A stretch of DNA of 64,000 nt from Petrolisthes cinctipes (taxonomy: Eukaryota > Arthropoda > Malacostraca > Decapoda > Porcellanidae): positions 225,001 to 289,000 of the forward strand of contig JAWQEG010000726.1 in assembly GCA_033782935.1 (NCBI GenBank). Direction: 5' to 3'. Made by a program: the position numbers and the translations under genes. The notes below the pieces were generated by a model. That model searched no databases and was not told where the DNA came from. It was given only the letters and a program-made list of their open reading frames with translations. Below are positions 44,871-55,116 of this stretch, piece after piece; the stretch's first letter is position 1; every line of letters begins with the position of its first letter.

Positions 44871-45978
44871 AATCAGGATTGATAAGGTCTGTTAGGTTAT
44901 CAGGTGTTAGGTCATCAGGTGAGTCAGGAATGATAAGGTCTGTTAGGTCATCAGGTGAGTCAGGAATGATAAGGTCTGTTTCCAGTAGAGGTGATTCAGA
45001 GTTTAGCAAGTCTGTCATTTCATCAGGTGATAGAAGGTTTAGCAAATCTATCAGCTCTGTCTCATCAAGAGGTGATCCAGAATTGGCTAAGACTGTCTCT
45101 TGAACTGGTGATCCTGGGGTGGGCATGACTGTCTCCTGAACGGGTGGTTCAGTGTTGGTCAGAGGTAATCCAGGGTTGGTCATTACTGTCTCCTGAACGG
45201 GTGATTCAGTGTTGGTCAGAGGTAATCCAGAGTTGGTCATTACTGTCTCCTCAAAAGGTGATCTAGGGTTGGTCATTACTGTCTCCTGAAGGTTTGATAC
45301 AGTGTTGTAATGATCCGTCTCCAACAGAGGAGAGGAAGGATACTGTATCATGAACTCCACTTCCACCTCCACTACCATCTCCTCCACTTCACCATGTAGC
45401 TGGTTCATTGTAAACTCAGGAAGGGTTAGACGCCTCATACCAACATAGACATAGACTTGGTTGTATTTCCTTCCCACTCTGGCACTCGCCCATACGCCCA
45501 TCTTGCCGAGGAACCTGCCAAAGTTGACAATGGAGACGACGGGACAGCCATGGTCGGCACAAAACTGTTTGTAGTGGGAGTAGAGTTGAGGTCTGGTAAT
45601 TTTGTCTTCTGCTCCTCCAGTCATCTCATAATTCTCCAACAAGAACAAACTCAGCTCCTTCATTCCTTTACATCCTTTGTCATTACTCTTGGGTTCATAC
45701 TTAATTCCAACATAGACATATTTCTGGTTATTCTTTGGGCCTATCCTGGCACCCGCCCTCACGCCCAACTTGGCTAGGAACCTTCCAATACTGACAGTGG
45801 AGGCGACTTGGTATCCACGAGGCTGGCAGAAGTCAGTGTATCTACATACAAGTTCATCTCTTGACATTCGGTCATTTACACATCCAGTAATATTACACTG
45901 ATGTTCTACAAACTCGTACAGACTTTCTCGGCCAGTGAACTTGTGTGTTTTATTGTTGATTTTCATTGTTGTATCCAT
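44806..45978 (-). CDS. Tandem RFX-type winged-helix protein with acidic repeat tail
   Basis: 390 codons from the ATG at 45978, intact in one exon. Residues about 18-92 and 107-183 are two copies of an RFX-type winged-helix domain. Matching features are LFLLENYEMTG, RPQLYSHYKQFC, the helix VVSIVNFGRFLGKMGV and the wing ARVGRKYNQVYVYVG, which lines up with the RRLGxRGxSKYHYxG wing of RFX factors. RFX proteins bind X-box DNA with a single such domain, so two in tandem is unusual. Residues 210-390 are Pro/Thr/Glu-rich, then leucine/aspartate-rich repeats (SPDDLTDLINPDSPDDLTDL) resembling acidic activation domains. Its promoter is at 46218-46410. It is probably a nuclear DNA-binding regulator; poxvirus D5-like or other viral wHTH descent is the main alternative. 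Confidence 0.75.
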   Translation of the reverse strand: MDTTMKINNKTHKFTGRESLYEFVEHQCNITGCVNDRMSRDELVCRYTDFCQPRGYQVASTVSIGRFLAKLGVRAGARIGPKNNQKYVYVGIKYEPKSNDKGCKGMKELSLFLLENYEMTGGAEDKITRPQLYSHYKQFCADHGCPVVSIVNFGRFLGKMGVWASARVGRKYNQVYVYVGMRRLTLPEFTMNQLHGEVEEMVVEVEVEFMIQYPSSPLLETDHYNTVSNLQETVMTNPRSPFEETVMTNSGLPLTNTESPVQETVMTNPGLPLTNTEPPVQETVMPTPGSPVQETVLANSGSPLDETELIDLLNLLSPDEMTDLLNSESPLLETDLIIPDSPDDLTDLIIPDSPDDLTPDNLTDLINPDSPDDLTDLFNFISSLSQHRPC

Positions 45979-46009
45979 AGTGACAATCTTATACACACTT
46001 GGTGACTTG

Positions 46010-46185
46010 ACTCTTATTTTATCAATATTTTATTGATTTTCTTCTTACAAATTCCTTCAGTCACTTATTTAATGTTTGTTTAATCCTTATTATGTGTTAA
46101 TGTTGTTTGTTGGTATCCAATTGCAGTGCCTGAGTGAAAGATAACTGGAGTGTAGTTGAGTACGTCTCTCAGTTTCAAGGTTCAA
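46010..46185 (-). promoter_or_regulatory. 5' leader of the intact RFX gene
   Basis: Nearly the same sequence lies upstream of the broken RFX copy (54900-55055): cagtgcctgagtgaaagata, ccttattatgtgttaatgtt, gactcttattttatcaata. It probably is the 5' UTR. Conservation of non-coding sequence between the copies supports common descent of the whole gene unit. Confidence 0.65.
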
Positions 46186-46217
46186 GGATGCAATGATGTA
46201 ATACACATGCGCACATT

Positions 46218-46410
46218 CCTTTTATAGCCAAGATGCTGATCATAGTCTAGTCACGTGACTTTATATCAACCAATCAGATTGAAATATTTGAATTTCAAAT
46301 CTCCATATTAACCAATCAGGTGCAAGGATTGTGAATTTAAATATTCATAATTGATAGCCTAGCCAATGAGGTTCAAGAGTTTAAATTTGAACTGAGCATT
46401 GTGATTGGAC
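46218..46410 (-). promoter_or_regulatory. Core promoter of the intact RFX gene (TATA, E-box, four CCAAT)
   Basis: On the minus strand GGCTATAAAAGG at 46229-46218 is a TATA box about 240 bp before the ATG. The 12-bp palindrome AGTCACGTGACT at 46249-46260 contains a CACGTG E-box. CCAAT/ATTGG boxes (NF-Y type) lie at about 46270, 46312, 46363 and 46404. The same elements in the same order and nearly the same spacing occur at 57783-57980. Homology continues upstream (46420-46620 with 58290-58470). Confidence 0.75.
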
Positions 46411-46629
46411 AAGACGACTTTGTTATTAAAAAGAAAAAAAATAATATTTGAGTGTCAAAATAGTCATTTTCCATTTAACTAATACACCAATTAATTTTTA
46501 ATTAAATAATATCAAGTTTGATATGAATAATGAAGTAAATAATATCAATTTTATAATGAATTATTGTCAAAGTGAAAACTGATCAATCATGTTACAACAT
46601 GATTATTACGGAATATCATTATATGTGTA

Positions 46630-46635
46630 TTTGTT

Positions 46636-46669
<34 letters not shown>

Positions 46670-46749
46670 CACAGGGAATATCATAATATCCGTAGTTGTA
46701 TTATTATTATTATTATATACACACAGGGAATATCATAATATCTGTAGTT

Positions 46750-46783
<34 letters not shown>

Positions 46784-46863
46784 CACAGGGAATATCATAA
46801 TATCCGTAGTTGTATTATTATTATTATTATATACACACAGGGAATATCATAATATCCGTAGTT

Positions 46864-46897
<34 letters not shown>

Positions 46898-46983
46898 CAC
46901 AGGGAATATCATAATATCCGTAGTTGTATTATTATTATTATTATTATTATATACACACAGGGAATATCATAATATCCGTAGTT

Positions 46984-47022
<39 letters not shown>

Positions 47023-47120
47023 GCACACAGGGAATATCTGTAGTTGTATTATTATTATTATAATTATTATATACACATAGGGAATATCATAATATCTGTA
47101 GTTGTTGTATTATTATTATA
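46630..47120 (+). repeat. Minisatellite with embedded (ATT)n
   Basis: About nine units of gggaatatcataatatccgt, agttgt, (att)n and atacacac; (att)n varies between about 4 and 11 repeats. The 163-codon ORF reads the repeat only. Confidence 0.95.
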
Positions 47121-47844
47121 TACACGTAGGTCAACGAAATGTGTTGGACACACACACACACACACACACACACAGGCAGCGACGGATACGTCATTATAAT
47201 TATAATTAGTAGCCTTGGTCTATGTATTGGACTACCGTAATGACACACACACACACACCTATTATATATATATTATAATAGAACATAAAACTGATTTGAT
47301 ATGATTATTTACCATAATATATGATAAAGTAATATAGGCCTACAATATATAACGTAAACACATTTATTGTCAGTGAAAATTAGCCAAGTAAAATGTTATG
47401 TTTATACGTAACTTGTTACCAAAGTAAATATTATATCCAGATTAATTAAGCAAACGTGTGAAAAATAATGATTAATATTACTATGGACATGTGAAAAAAG
47501 AAAGCCATGAATGACAACTGTTTATAATGGCTACAATAACTCACATTATCTGCTCTAAGATATAAGATATTATTTCCTTTGTTAGGTTTAATAATTGAAT
47601 TGAATAAGGTCACAGCGGCAATAGAAATCTTGCCAAACATAATCAAAGTTAGATTATAATTTGTTGGTTTGGTTAGGTTGGATTTAGTGGTGGAGGTTTA
47701 TTTGACTTAATTAATCTCCAAAACATTTTGTGTCCAATTTAGGTAACTGAATTTATTAAATATTATCGAGACAAGTGTATAAATGGTTTTACAAAGCGGA
47801 GAAAGAGATATATATAATCAAACCGTGTTGGGCTACTATGAATA
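47121..47844. other. Intergenic with (CA)n; nothing else recognised
   Basis: (CA)n at 47149-47174 and 47242-47257. Short ORFs unsupported. Confidence 0.5.
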
Positions 47845-49025
47845 CTAATCCATTTCAGGGACCGTGAGTCATCGTTTTTCGTAAATATCTTTCCAACTAA
47901 TTAATTGATCGGAATGATACTTTGACACAATGTACAAGACACCTTCCGCTAATTTCTGGTAATATAGGACATTGCCAAATGATGTTATTGAAGGCGTTTA
48001 CTCTTGACACACATGACGTTGTCTATCATCACCAACATATGTATATGAACATCCATTATCCCCCATCCCGTGATCCTGTCCCAACCTACCCTACCTCCCT
48101 CCCTGTCCACTTTTATTATGTTATAATAATTAATAGCTGATGTCATAAATATGTTGGTACTTGTAGAATCTGTGTTTATTTTATTATTATTATTGTATGT
48201 CCTGAAGTTATATAAACAGGATTAGCCTAGGCTAAAGAAGGTATAACCTTCACCCTATTCACACAATATAATGTACTGTACCTAAGCCTACTATTACGAT
48301 CTCTTAATTCCTTTATCCCCTGGGGGGTATTGACATGTTTACTACGAGCAGGTAACATAAGGTAACCAAAAATATATCACACAGTTTAACTTACAAACCA
48401 GTATATAATCAACACTACATAATAGGATGGTAAAGGAATTATGAAATTTCTCTCATATTATAATCATAATAGGCCTAGGTGGAAAAATGATGCAAACGAT
48501 TAAGCATTTCACATAAAGTTTATCCATATCCTTGGTTACTATTAATTAAAGAACAAATCATCCTGGGAATCACTCTCCATGTTGATAATTACGGGATGTA
48601 CACATTTGTAGATGTTATTAGTACACCAGTACTCATCCTTCAAGTTTCATTACACCTTCCCATGTTGATAATTACGGGATGTACAACAGTACTCATCCTT
48701 CAAGTCTCACTACACCTCCCCATGTTGATAATTACGGGATGTACACCAGTACTCATCCTTCAAGTTTCATTACACCTTCCCATGTTGATAATTACGGGAT
48801 GTACAACAGTAAGCTACTCATCCTTCAAGTCTCATTACACCTTCCCATGTTGATAATTATGGGATGTACACCAGTACTCATCCTTCAAGTCTTATTACAC
48901 CTCCCCATGTTGATAATTACGGGATGTACAACAGTAGGCTACTCATCCTTCAAGTTTCATTACACCTTCCCACACCTTCATTGTTGTAATAAGCTTGGCT
49001 TCCTTTATCCTGGCCTGCAGATCTT
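47845..49025 (+). repeat. Segmental duplication, paralogue of 20220-21215
   Basis: Same landmarks in the same order. Here the ccatgttgataattacggga unit (48575-48980) is present seven times with periods of about 60-66 bp, against three of 79 bp in the other copy, while the (CT)n run is nearly absent. No gene. Confidence 0.85.
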
Positions 49026-49438
49026 CCTCAGTTAATTGTAGCAGTGAGGAATGTATACGTGTGTTTTTATGGAACCCCAGACCAACATCAATAGACTCTA
49101 GTATTATATTAGTCTTGCCCCAGACCTGACTCACCACGTTGGCAAGAGTTAACCATTATTAGGCTATGGACGTTAGGTCAAACCTCGCTATATCATATTC
49201 ATATATGCACTTTCAAATTATCTGCTACTATTGAATAATATAATGGTAAACTGTATTTTATTGCATATTGTATATTACATACAGATAATGGGGGGGGGGG
49301 GAATAATGAGAGAAAAGGTGAGAGTGATGGAGAGGGAAGGGATGGAATAGGGGTAGCCTAGCGGACGTTGGAATGTATAGATTAGTCCTGGCGACACATG
49401 CCACTTTGCCTTTAAATGTCAAGAGTAAACACCTTCAC
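49026..49438. other. Intergenic, with inverted start of the duplicated block
   Basis: 49300-49310 is a short poly(G). 49395-49438 (caagagtaaacaccttcac) is the reverse complement of part of the duplicated block (about 47990-48010) and continues at 51077 beyond the inserted element. Confidence 0.6.
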
Positions 49439-49441
49439 TAA

Positions 49442-51073
49442 AGGCGGGGTCACACGAGTCATTTTTTCGTCAATGTTTCACCGTCAATATTATTATTCAC
49501 CGTCAATTTTAACTGTGTCAGGTCACACGAGCTAGTCGAGATTTGAGAATATTTCGTCAATTCGGTGTCACGTGAGCATCGGAGGGAGTGGTAGCCTAAA
49601 ACATTTTTCGGACCAAAGAGGCCTTATTTATTTCATCTTAATAAGTTTTATCATGATTTCATTATTTATGTGATGTTATATAACGTACATTGAATCATAT
49701 TTTCAATGCAGAGGGATAATACCAGGCCCCTACAAATAATATTAGACGAAATATGATTAATATCTTTTGGAGGTTATGTAAATTGCAAGCCTTAGCATTT
49801 CCCTACATTTCACGGATTTTCTTCTTATACAGGCCTGGTATTATCCCTCTGCATTGAAAATAAGATTCAATGTACGATATATAACATCACATAAATAGTG
49901 CAATAATCATAAAACTTATTAAGATGAAATAAATAAGGCCTCTTTGGTCCGAAAACATATTAGGCTACCATTCCCTCCGACGCTCACCGCCATTTAACAA
50001 CACAAGTTAAAATAGTTTTTATCAGTATTCATTGTACTTTACTGAGATCACACACAGCATACTTTATACAACAAAATATACTCAAAATTATATTTTATAT
50101 CTCTCTGGTGTAAGTTAATGCTATACATCGCGATACACCCTGTATACTGGCTCTTAAAGCAACGTGTCCAAACTTCTTATATCTCAGATGTTTTGATCTA
50201 TTTTGCCTTAAATAAAGTATCTGACACGTTATTATGTTTTTAATATAACAAATATTATTATATAATTGCCAAATGACAAGGGAAAACTGGGTATAGTAGG
50301 GAAATACGGCTGGTTGTTCATTAGGCTACGGAGGTGCTGTATCGTTCGAATCCATTCATTTTAGGTCAAGGTACACCGTAAATATAAATTAAGAAAAGTT
50401 AAAACATGTTATTTTTTTGTGATTTTGATTATTTTTTTAACAAGATTCAATACAATTTGCAAATCTAAAGCCTGCAATAGCCTCGAGAAGTAACTAAAGA
50501 AGTTAAGGATAACGACCAAGTCAGAGCTACAATGGAAGAACGAACACAGTGTTGGCAATAAGACCAACACCACCTCTCTCTCCCGTTGGCTAGCATAGTA
50601 CCTTCTAACTTTTTACTCTATTTAGGTTAGTTTCTTTGTTTGTAGGCTTTTCACCGAGTTGGAACAGAGAGGTATCAGAGGTCTGGGTTCACAGTACTTT
50701 GTTGTTATTTGTCATAACAATAACGACAAGAACAATACAGCAGTAGGATCTGAGGGGGTAAATATGTCGTCGTCGTTGATGAACTTTATTTGTTTTCCTG
50801 CCAAGCGGGACTTCCACACCCACTTTCTGCTGCATCCTTTTGGTCAATTTTTATCATTTCAACAGCACACATGTATTTTAATATAATTTTCTAGGCTTAA
50901 TAACATTACAGATGGATCATCAGCGGCCATATTTGTTCTCGATATCGTCAACACTTGACGCGCAGGATCGTGTCGTGAAAATTGACGAAATCTCGTCAAT
51001 TTAAGCCAAAATTTAACCGAGTTGATATTGACGGTGAAAAATTGACGAAAAAATGACTCGTGTGACCCCGCCT
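49442..51073. mobile_element. 1.6-kb PIF/Harbinger-like TIR element
   Basis: The terminal inverted repeat AGGCGGGGTCACACGAGTCA continues through ttttttcgtcaa, at least 33 bp. Both sides carry TAA (49439-49441, 51074-51076). The unoccupied paralogous sites near 20375 and 48000 have one TAA, so the duplication is 3 bp, as in PIF/Harbinger elements. Sub-terminal repeats of caccgtcaat exist. No transposase ORF of useful length; one short ORF (50659-50886) has no recognised family. Non-autonomous or decayed. Confidence 0.75.
49572..49987. repeat. Long foldback inside the TIR element
   Basis: Arms 49572-49728 and 49832-49987 are about 156 bp each and nearly perfect inverses (gtgagcatcggagggagtgg through gggataataccaggcc), separated by about 103 bp. 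It differs from the outer TIRs, so a hairpin is nested inside the transposon. Confidence 0.85.
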
Positions 51074-51076
51074 TAA

Positions 51077-51200
51077 CACACATTGGCAATGTCATATGTT
51101 ACAAAAAATTAGCGGAAGGTGTCTTGTACACTGTGTCAAAGTACCATTCCGATAAATTAATTTGAAAGATAGGCTATTTGAGAAAAACGATGACTCACTG
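51077..51200 (-). repeat. Inverted copy of the duplicated block's first 150 bp
   Basis: ttagcggaaggtgtcttgta and aaacgatgactcac are reverse complements of 47860-47960 and 20240-20340. It is the right half of the target into which the element at 49442-51073 jumped. Confidence 0.75.
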
Positions 51201-52169
51201 TCTCTGAATTGGCCATATAATAATAATACCCTAACCATATGTTACTCTCACTACGGTGGGTGGGTAGATGAATAGAAGATGGAGAGTAGAAAGAAGAGTT
51301 TTTCTACACTACGGTATTGACTATGTATAGATAAGTGGTAACTTTTCAAGGTCAAGATTATAGAAAGGAGTCTTATTTACTATATCCTACTAAATGTAAG
51401 ACTAGGCTTACTATATGTTACTCTCACTACGGTATAGACTATTTATAGATAACTTGTAACTTTTCAAGGTCAACGTTATAGAAAGGAGTCTTTTTTACTA
51501 TACTAAACTTTCTCAAGACGTGGCTTACTACCGTATATGTTACTCTTACTACGGTACGGTATAAACTATTTATAGATAACTTGTAACATTTCAAGGTCAA
51601 GGTTATAGAAAGAGTCTTATTTACTTTGCTAAACTTTCTCTTCAAGGATATATAGTATGTTATTTATATCGTGACTAATATAATGCATCTATTCCCTTCT
51701 AAGCAATATGACCTTAGATACATTTAACCGTTCTAAGTACTGAAATATGTAAATTTGTTGTGTATTCTGTTGCATTACATTTGCCATGAAAATATATTAG
51801 GGAAGTAATTTTTTCCACTATAAAAATAATGAATATAGTTAACCTAGTAAAAGCACACCTCCTCATAAGGACCATTAGGTTTGTTGTGTGATGGTCCTTT
51901 GTATTCCTTTGTATTAATTTGTAATGTGACCTTTGTTGTTTATTACCTGATGTGTGTATTATCTAAGCTGTATCTTACCTTGGCTGTATAATATCATTGC
52001 TCTATATTATTATTAACTTCAGCTATAACTGTATTCAGCTTTTTTAGCTCCATATTAATGTTAATATTTTTCATTACCACACTGTTTTCTTATCAGTCAG
52101 TCAATAATATAATTTTATTGTTTCCTTCAGAAAATATAATCTATGCTTTGTGTCACTCTAGACACCCCG
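51201..52169. repeat. Tandem repeat then intergenic DNA
   Basis: 51230-51650: three units of about 120-130 bp (atgttactctcactacggta, cttgtaacttttcaaggtca, gttatagaaaggagtctt). 51650-52170 shows no gene. Confidence 0.7.
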
Positions 52170-52365
52170 TAGGGTGGGCAGTACTATAAGTGTTTTGGCG
52201 CCCCTTCGGCCCCAGCCATTAGATTTTAGTTCTTCAACTGTCCCTCTTTTCTTTCTATTTCATTCCTACTTGCTGTCTCACCTCTCTATCACCTTTTTTC
52301 TGGAGCTATATGACCTCGCTGTTGCGGCGCCTAATATCAATAAATTAATCAATCAATCACTCTAG
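52170..52365 (+). mobile_element. SINE-like dispersed element, copy 3 with tail
   Basis: The most complete copy: gtgggcagtactataagtgt, cgccccttcggccccagcca, cttgctgtctcacctctct, gctatatgacctcgctgttg, cggcgcctaatatcaataaa, then (aatc)n. Homologous to 33868-34085 and inverted 35645-35825. The ORF 52174-52365 reads the element. Confidence 0.75.
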
Positions 52366-53869
52366 GCAGCAGGTGACCCAAGCTATGATAGTAAAATACA
52401 AAATATTAGTAAAGTTTTGAAGTCATCTGACTATTATAGACTACTTTTGCTTGGATGGATTTTAATACAGAAATATCAGAGCATAATAGTTATCAGAATT
52501 ATATACTACATAATTATCAGGTTGTAGAAATATACAACTTTATTATAATGATTGTTAACTTTATTTTAACACTAATCACATAAAATATACAATAAACAGA
52601 AAGTGTAGGTGATGTTCATTGTCACTGAAGTAAAAAGATTTCATAAATATATAGGCTTTAAATTAGGTTAGACCTCTTTAATTAATGATACATATAATAA
52701 TCTGAGTTTATCATTAATATTTCTTTATTTTGGCTTAGTATTATACAAATATATAGACTAGTTCTTTAGGTTAGACCTCTTTAATTAATGATACATATAA
52801 TAATCTGAGTTTATCATTAATATTTCTTTACTTTGTCTTGATATTAAAGAAATATATAAACTAGTGCTTTAGGTTAGACCTCTTTAATTAATGATACATA
52901 TAATAATCTGAGTTTATCATTAATATTTCTTTATTTTGACTTAGTATGGATTAATATAAATGTAACTACAAAAATACAGTATAATACAAAACCTTCCCAA
53001 TATATTTATGTTCAGTAAACAATAGTAGTTTTTTTTATACATTATCCAAGATTCAAAACAAAATATAGTACGATGTTATCAAGAAAACTATTGTTTAATA
53101 AATTATTATTCCTTTAATAACAAATAAATGTAAAAGAAAAAATATAGATTAATTTACTAATTTGTTCCAAGGTGAATATTAAAGATATGTGTAATATGAA
53201 GTAATTTATTGTTGTGATAATAAATAAACCTCATTAACATACCGTATAATACAATGCTTAGTAATCATAGCTATGTATAACCATATATACTGTATTTATA
53301 ACATTTGTCCAAGTTAAAACAATAAAGAAAACTAAACCAGGAATAATATTAAAATCATTCCTTAAAGGATTTCCTTATTAACACATAGAATACATAAGTT
53401 ACAGTAGAGCCTAGTAGAAATAGAAGTATAATTCTGGTATATTTTATACAGAGAATGTAAGATAAAGTAAATCTTTTTGAGAACTTAATGTGAACACAAA
53501 AGTAACAAAAACATACATCTTTCAATATTACTAATATTGGAACGAAACATTTATTAAGATAAGTAGTAAATTTTAGGCCTATGTAGGCTACACAGAATAT
53601 AAAATAAGGTAAATCTTTATGTAAACTTAATATGAACACAAAAGTAACAAATACATACATCCTTCAATATTACTATTATTTTTTATAGTGGAACGAAACA
53701 TTTGTATATTAAATTAAGATAAGTAGGCAATATTATGAAGGCTACAGAGAATTTAAAATATGTTAAATCTTTATGTAAACTAAATATGAATACATAAGTA
53801 ACAAATAGGTAACATACATCCTTCAATATTAGGCTACTAGTGGAAGGAAATATTTATTAAGATTAGGCC
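52366..53869. repeat. AT-rich region with two diverged arrays
   Basis: 52640-52945: three units of about 100-120 bp (taggttagacctctttaatt, aatctgagtttatcattaat). 53395-53860: three units of about 180-200 bp (aagtaacaaaaacatacatc, ggaacgaaacatttattaag). 52960-53395 shows nothing. No gene supported. Confidence 0.7.
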
Positions 53870-54831
53870 CTAGTCATCCCAAAACCATGTATCATAGACT
53901 GGTTGACGTGGTTCAACTTTTGATATTGGGTTTGATAATTCCTCCAAAAGTGAGTGTAGCAAAATATCAAAGTCAGGGCAAGACTGGACAGGCCAAGGGT
54001 CAGTTGGACAGGACTGTGTTAGTTGGTCAGTAGTGTGAGGCTGGGTCATCTTGTCAGTAGAAGGACAGCATTGGGTAGAGACAGGAACTGGGGCAGCAGA
54101 AGGGTAGGTCAGGCGACGGGTTAGGCCAAAGTAAAAGAGTTTACCTTTACTACCTAACCGGATACTAATCTTCAGTCCTCTCTCTTTCATAAATATCATT
54201 ATTGTTACTTGTGATACAGGTGTTAGGTTCTTGTGTTGGCAGTAATTATGGTAGTTACGAGAGAACTCATCAACAGCAACAGGAATATTATTATTGTTGA
54301 TGCCAGGAGTTATAACGTAATATTTATGAAGAAAGTTGCACAAACTGTGTGTCTTTGTACTCGTAGTAACCCTTGTAGGTGTTGCTTTCTTTTTATATGT
54401 TGTACTACGGATACGTGGGTTGTCAGCATCTGGGCCAGTAATATCACTATGGCAACTACACATGCCAACATATGTGTATTGCTGACCTTTTTATATGTTG
54501 TACTACGAATACGTGGGTTGTCAGCATCTGGGTCAGTAATATCACCATGACAATTACACATACCAACATATGTGCATTGCTGACCTTTTCCCCGATATCC
54601 ACCAATCCTGACCTACTTAGTGACCCCGAGTTGACCTAACAACATACCAATGTTGACGAGGGAGGCGGGTATAAGTTGTCTTGACTGGCAATACTTTTGG
54701 TACTGTGTATATAATGTATTACGTAGTACTCTGTGTCCTGGCTTTCCTGTTATTATATAGTTGTCTTCAAAATAAGTACAAAAGGCTTCCTTTCCTCGGA
54801 ATAATCTGTTATATTTTGTAGTTTTTGCCAT
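53870..54831 (-). pseudogene. Tandem RFX-type winged-helix gene, second copy (broken)
   Basis: The ATG at 54831 starts MAKTTKYNRLFRGKEAFCTY. Domain 1 runs through [28 protein letters not shown] and the wing [12 protein letters not shown]. It is interrupted by an in-frame TAG after GVTK (54616-54618) that is absent from the hybrid copy. A 98-bp duplication (54394-54590) then shifts the frame. Beyond it, domain 2 is intact (LCNFLHKYYVIT, NYHNYCQHKNLTPVSQ, RLGSKGKLFYFGL), followed by a tail with repeated CPxD/TQ motifs and an acidic end (DFDILLHSLLEELSN, DTWFWDD). Domain order is the same as in 44806-45978 but sequences are strongly diverged. The 98-bp duplication is shared with the hybrid at 21759-22700. 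Unless splicing or readthrough rescues it, this copy is dead. Confidence 0.75.
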
Positions 54832-54839
54832 AGTTCCTT

Positions 54840-55060
54840 TTGATGTGTAAATATCTTTGGTAGGTAATGTGGATGGATACAGTCCAAGATATAGCTACCG
54901 ACTATGACACTTTACTCTTATTTTATCAATATATTATTTACTTTCCTCTTTCAAATTTCTTCAGCTTCCTATTTAATGGTTGTTTAATCCTTATTATGTG
55001 TTAATGTTGTTTGTTGGTATCAAATTGCAGTGCCTGAGTGAAAGATAACTGGAGCCAGAG
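54840..55060 (-). promoter_or_regulatory. 5' leader of the broken RFX copy
   Basis: Homologous to 46010-46185 as far as gtgcctgagtgaaagataac-tgga; beyond 55060 the homology stops and the 3' end of the kinase gene begins. This copy therefore lacks its own TATA/CCAAT promoter, which instead stands upstream of the kinase. Confidence 0.6.
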
Positions 55061-55116
55061 ACACCAACATATTCTAGACTTCCTTCATATGTAGAAATCA
55101 CGTCATGGCACTCTTG

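Noticed and set aside
46572..47063. 163-codon poly-isoleucine ORF
   Set aside because: Translation of (ATT)n inside a minisatellite.
50325..50360. Possible tRNA (gttcgaatcc word)
   Set aside because: Only a B-box-like word; no A box at proper distance and no cloverleaf.
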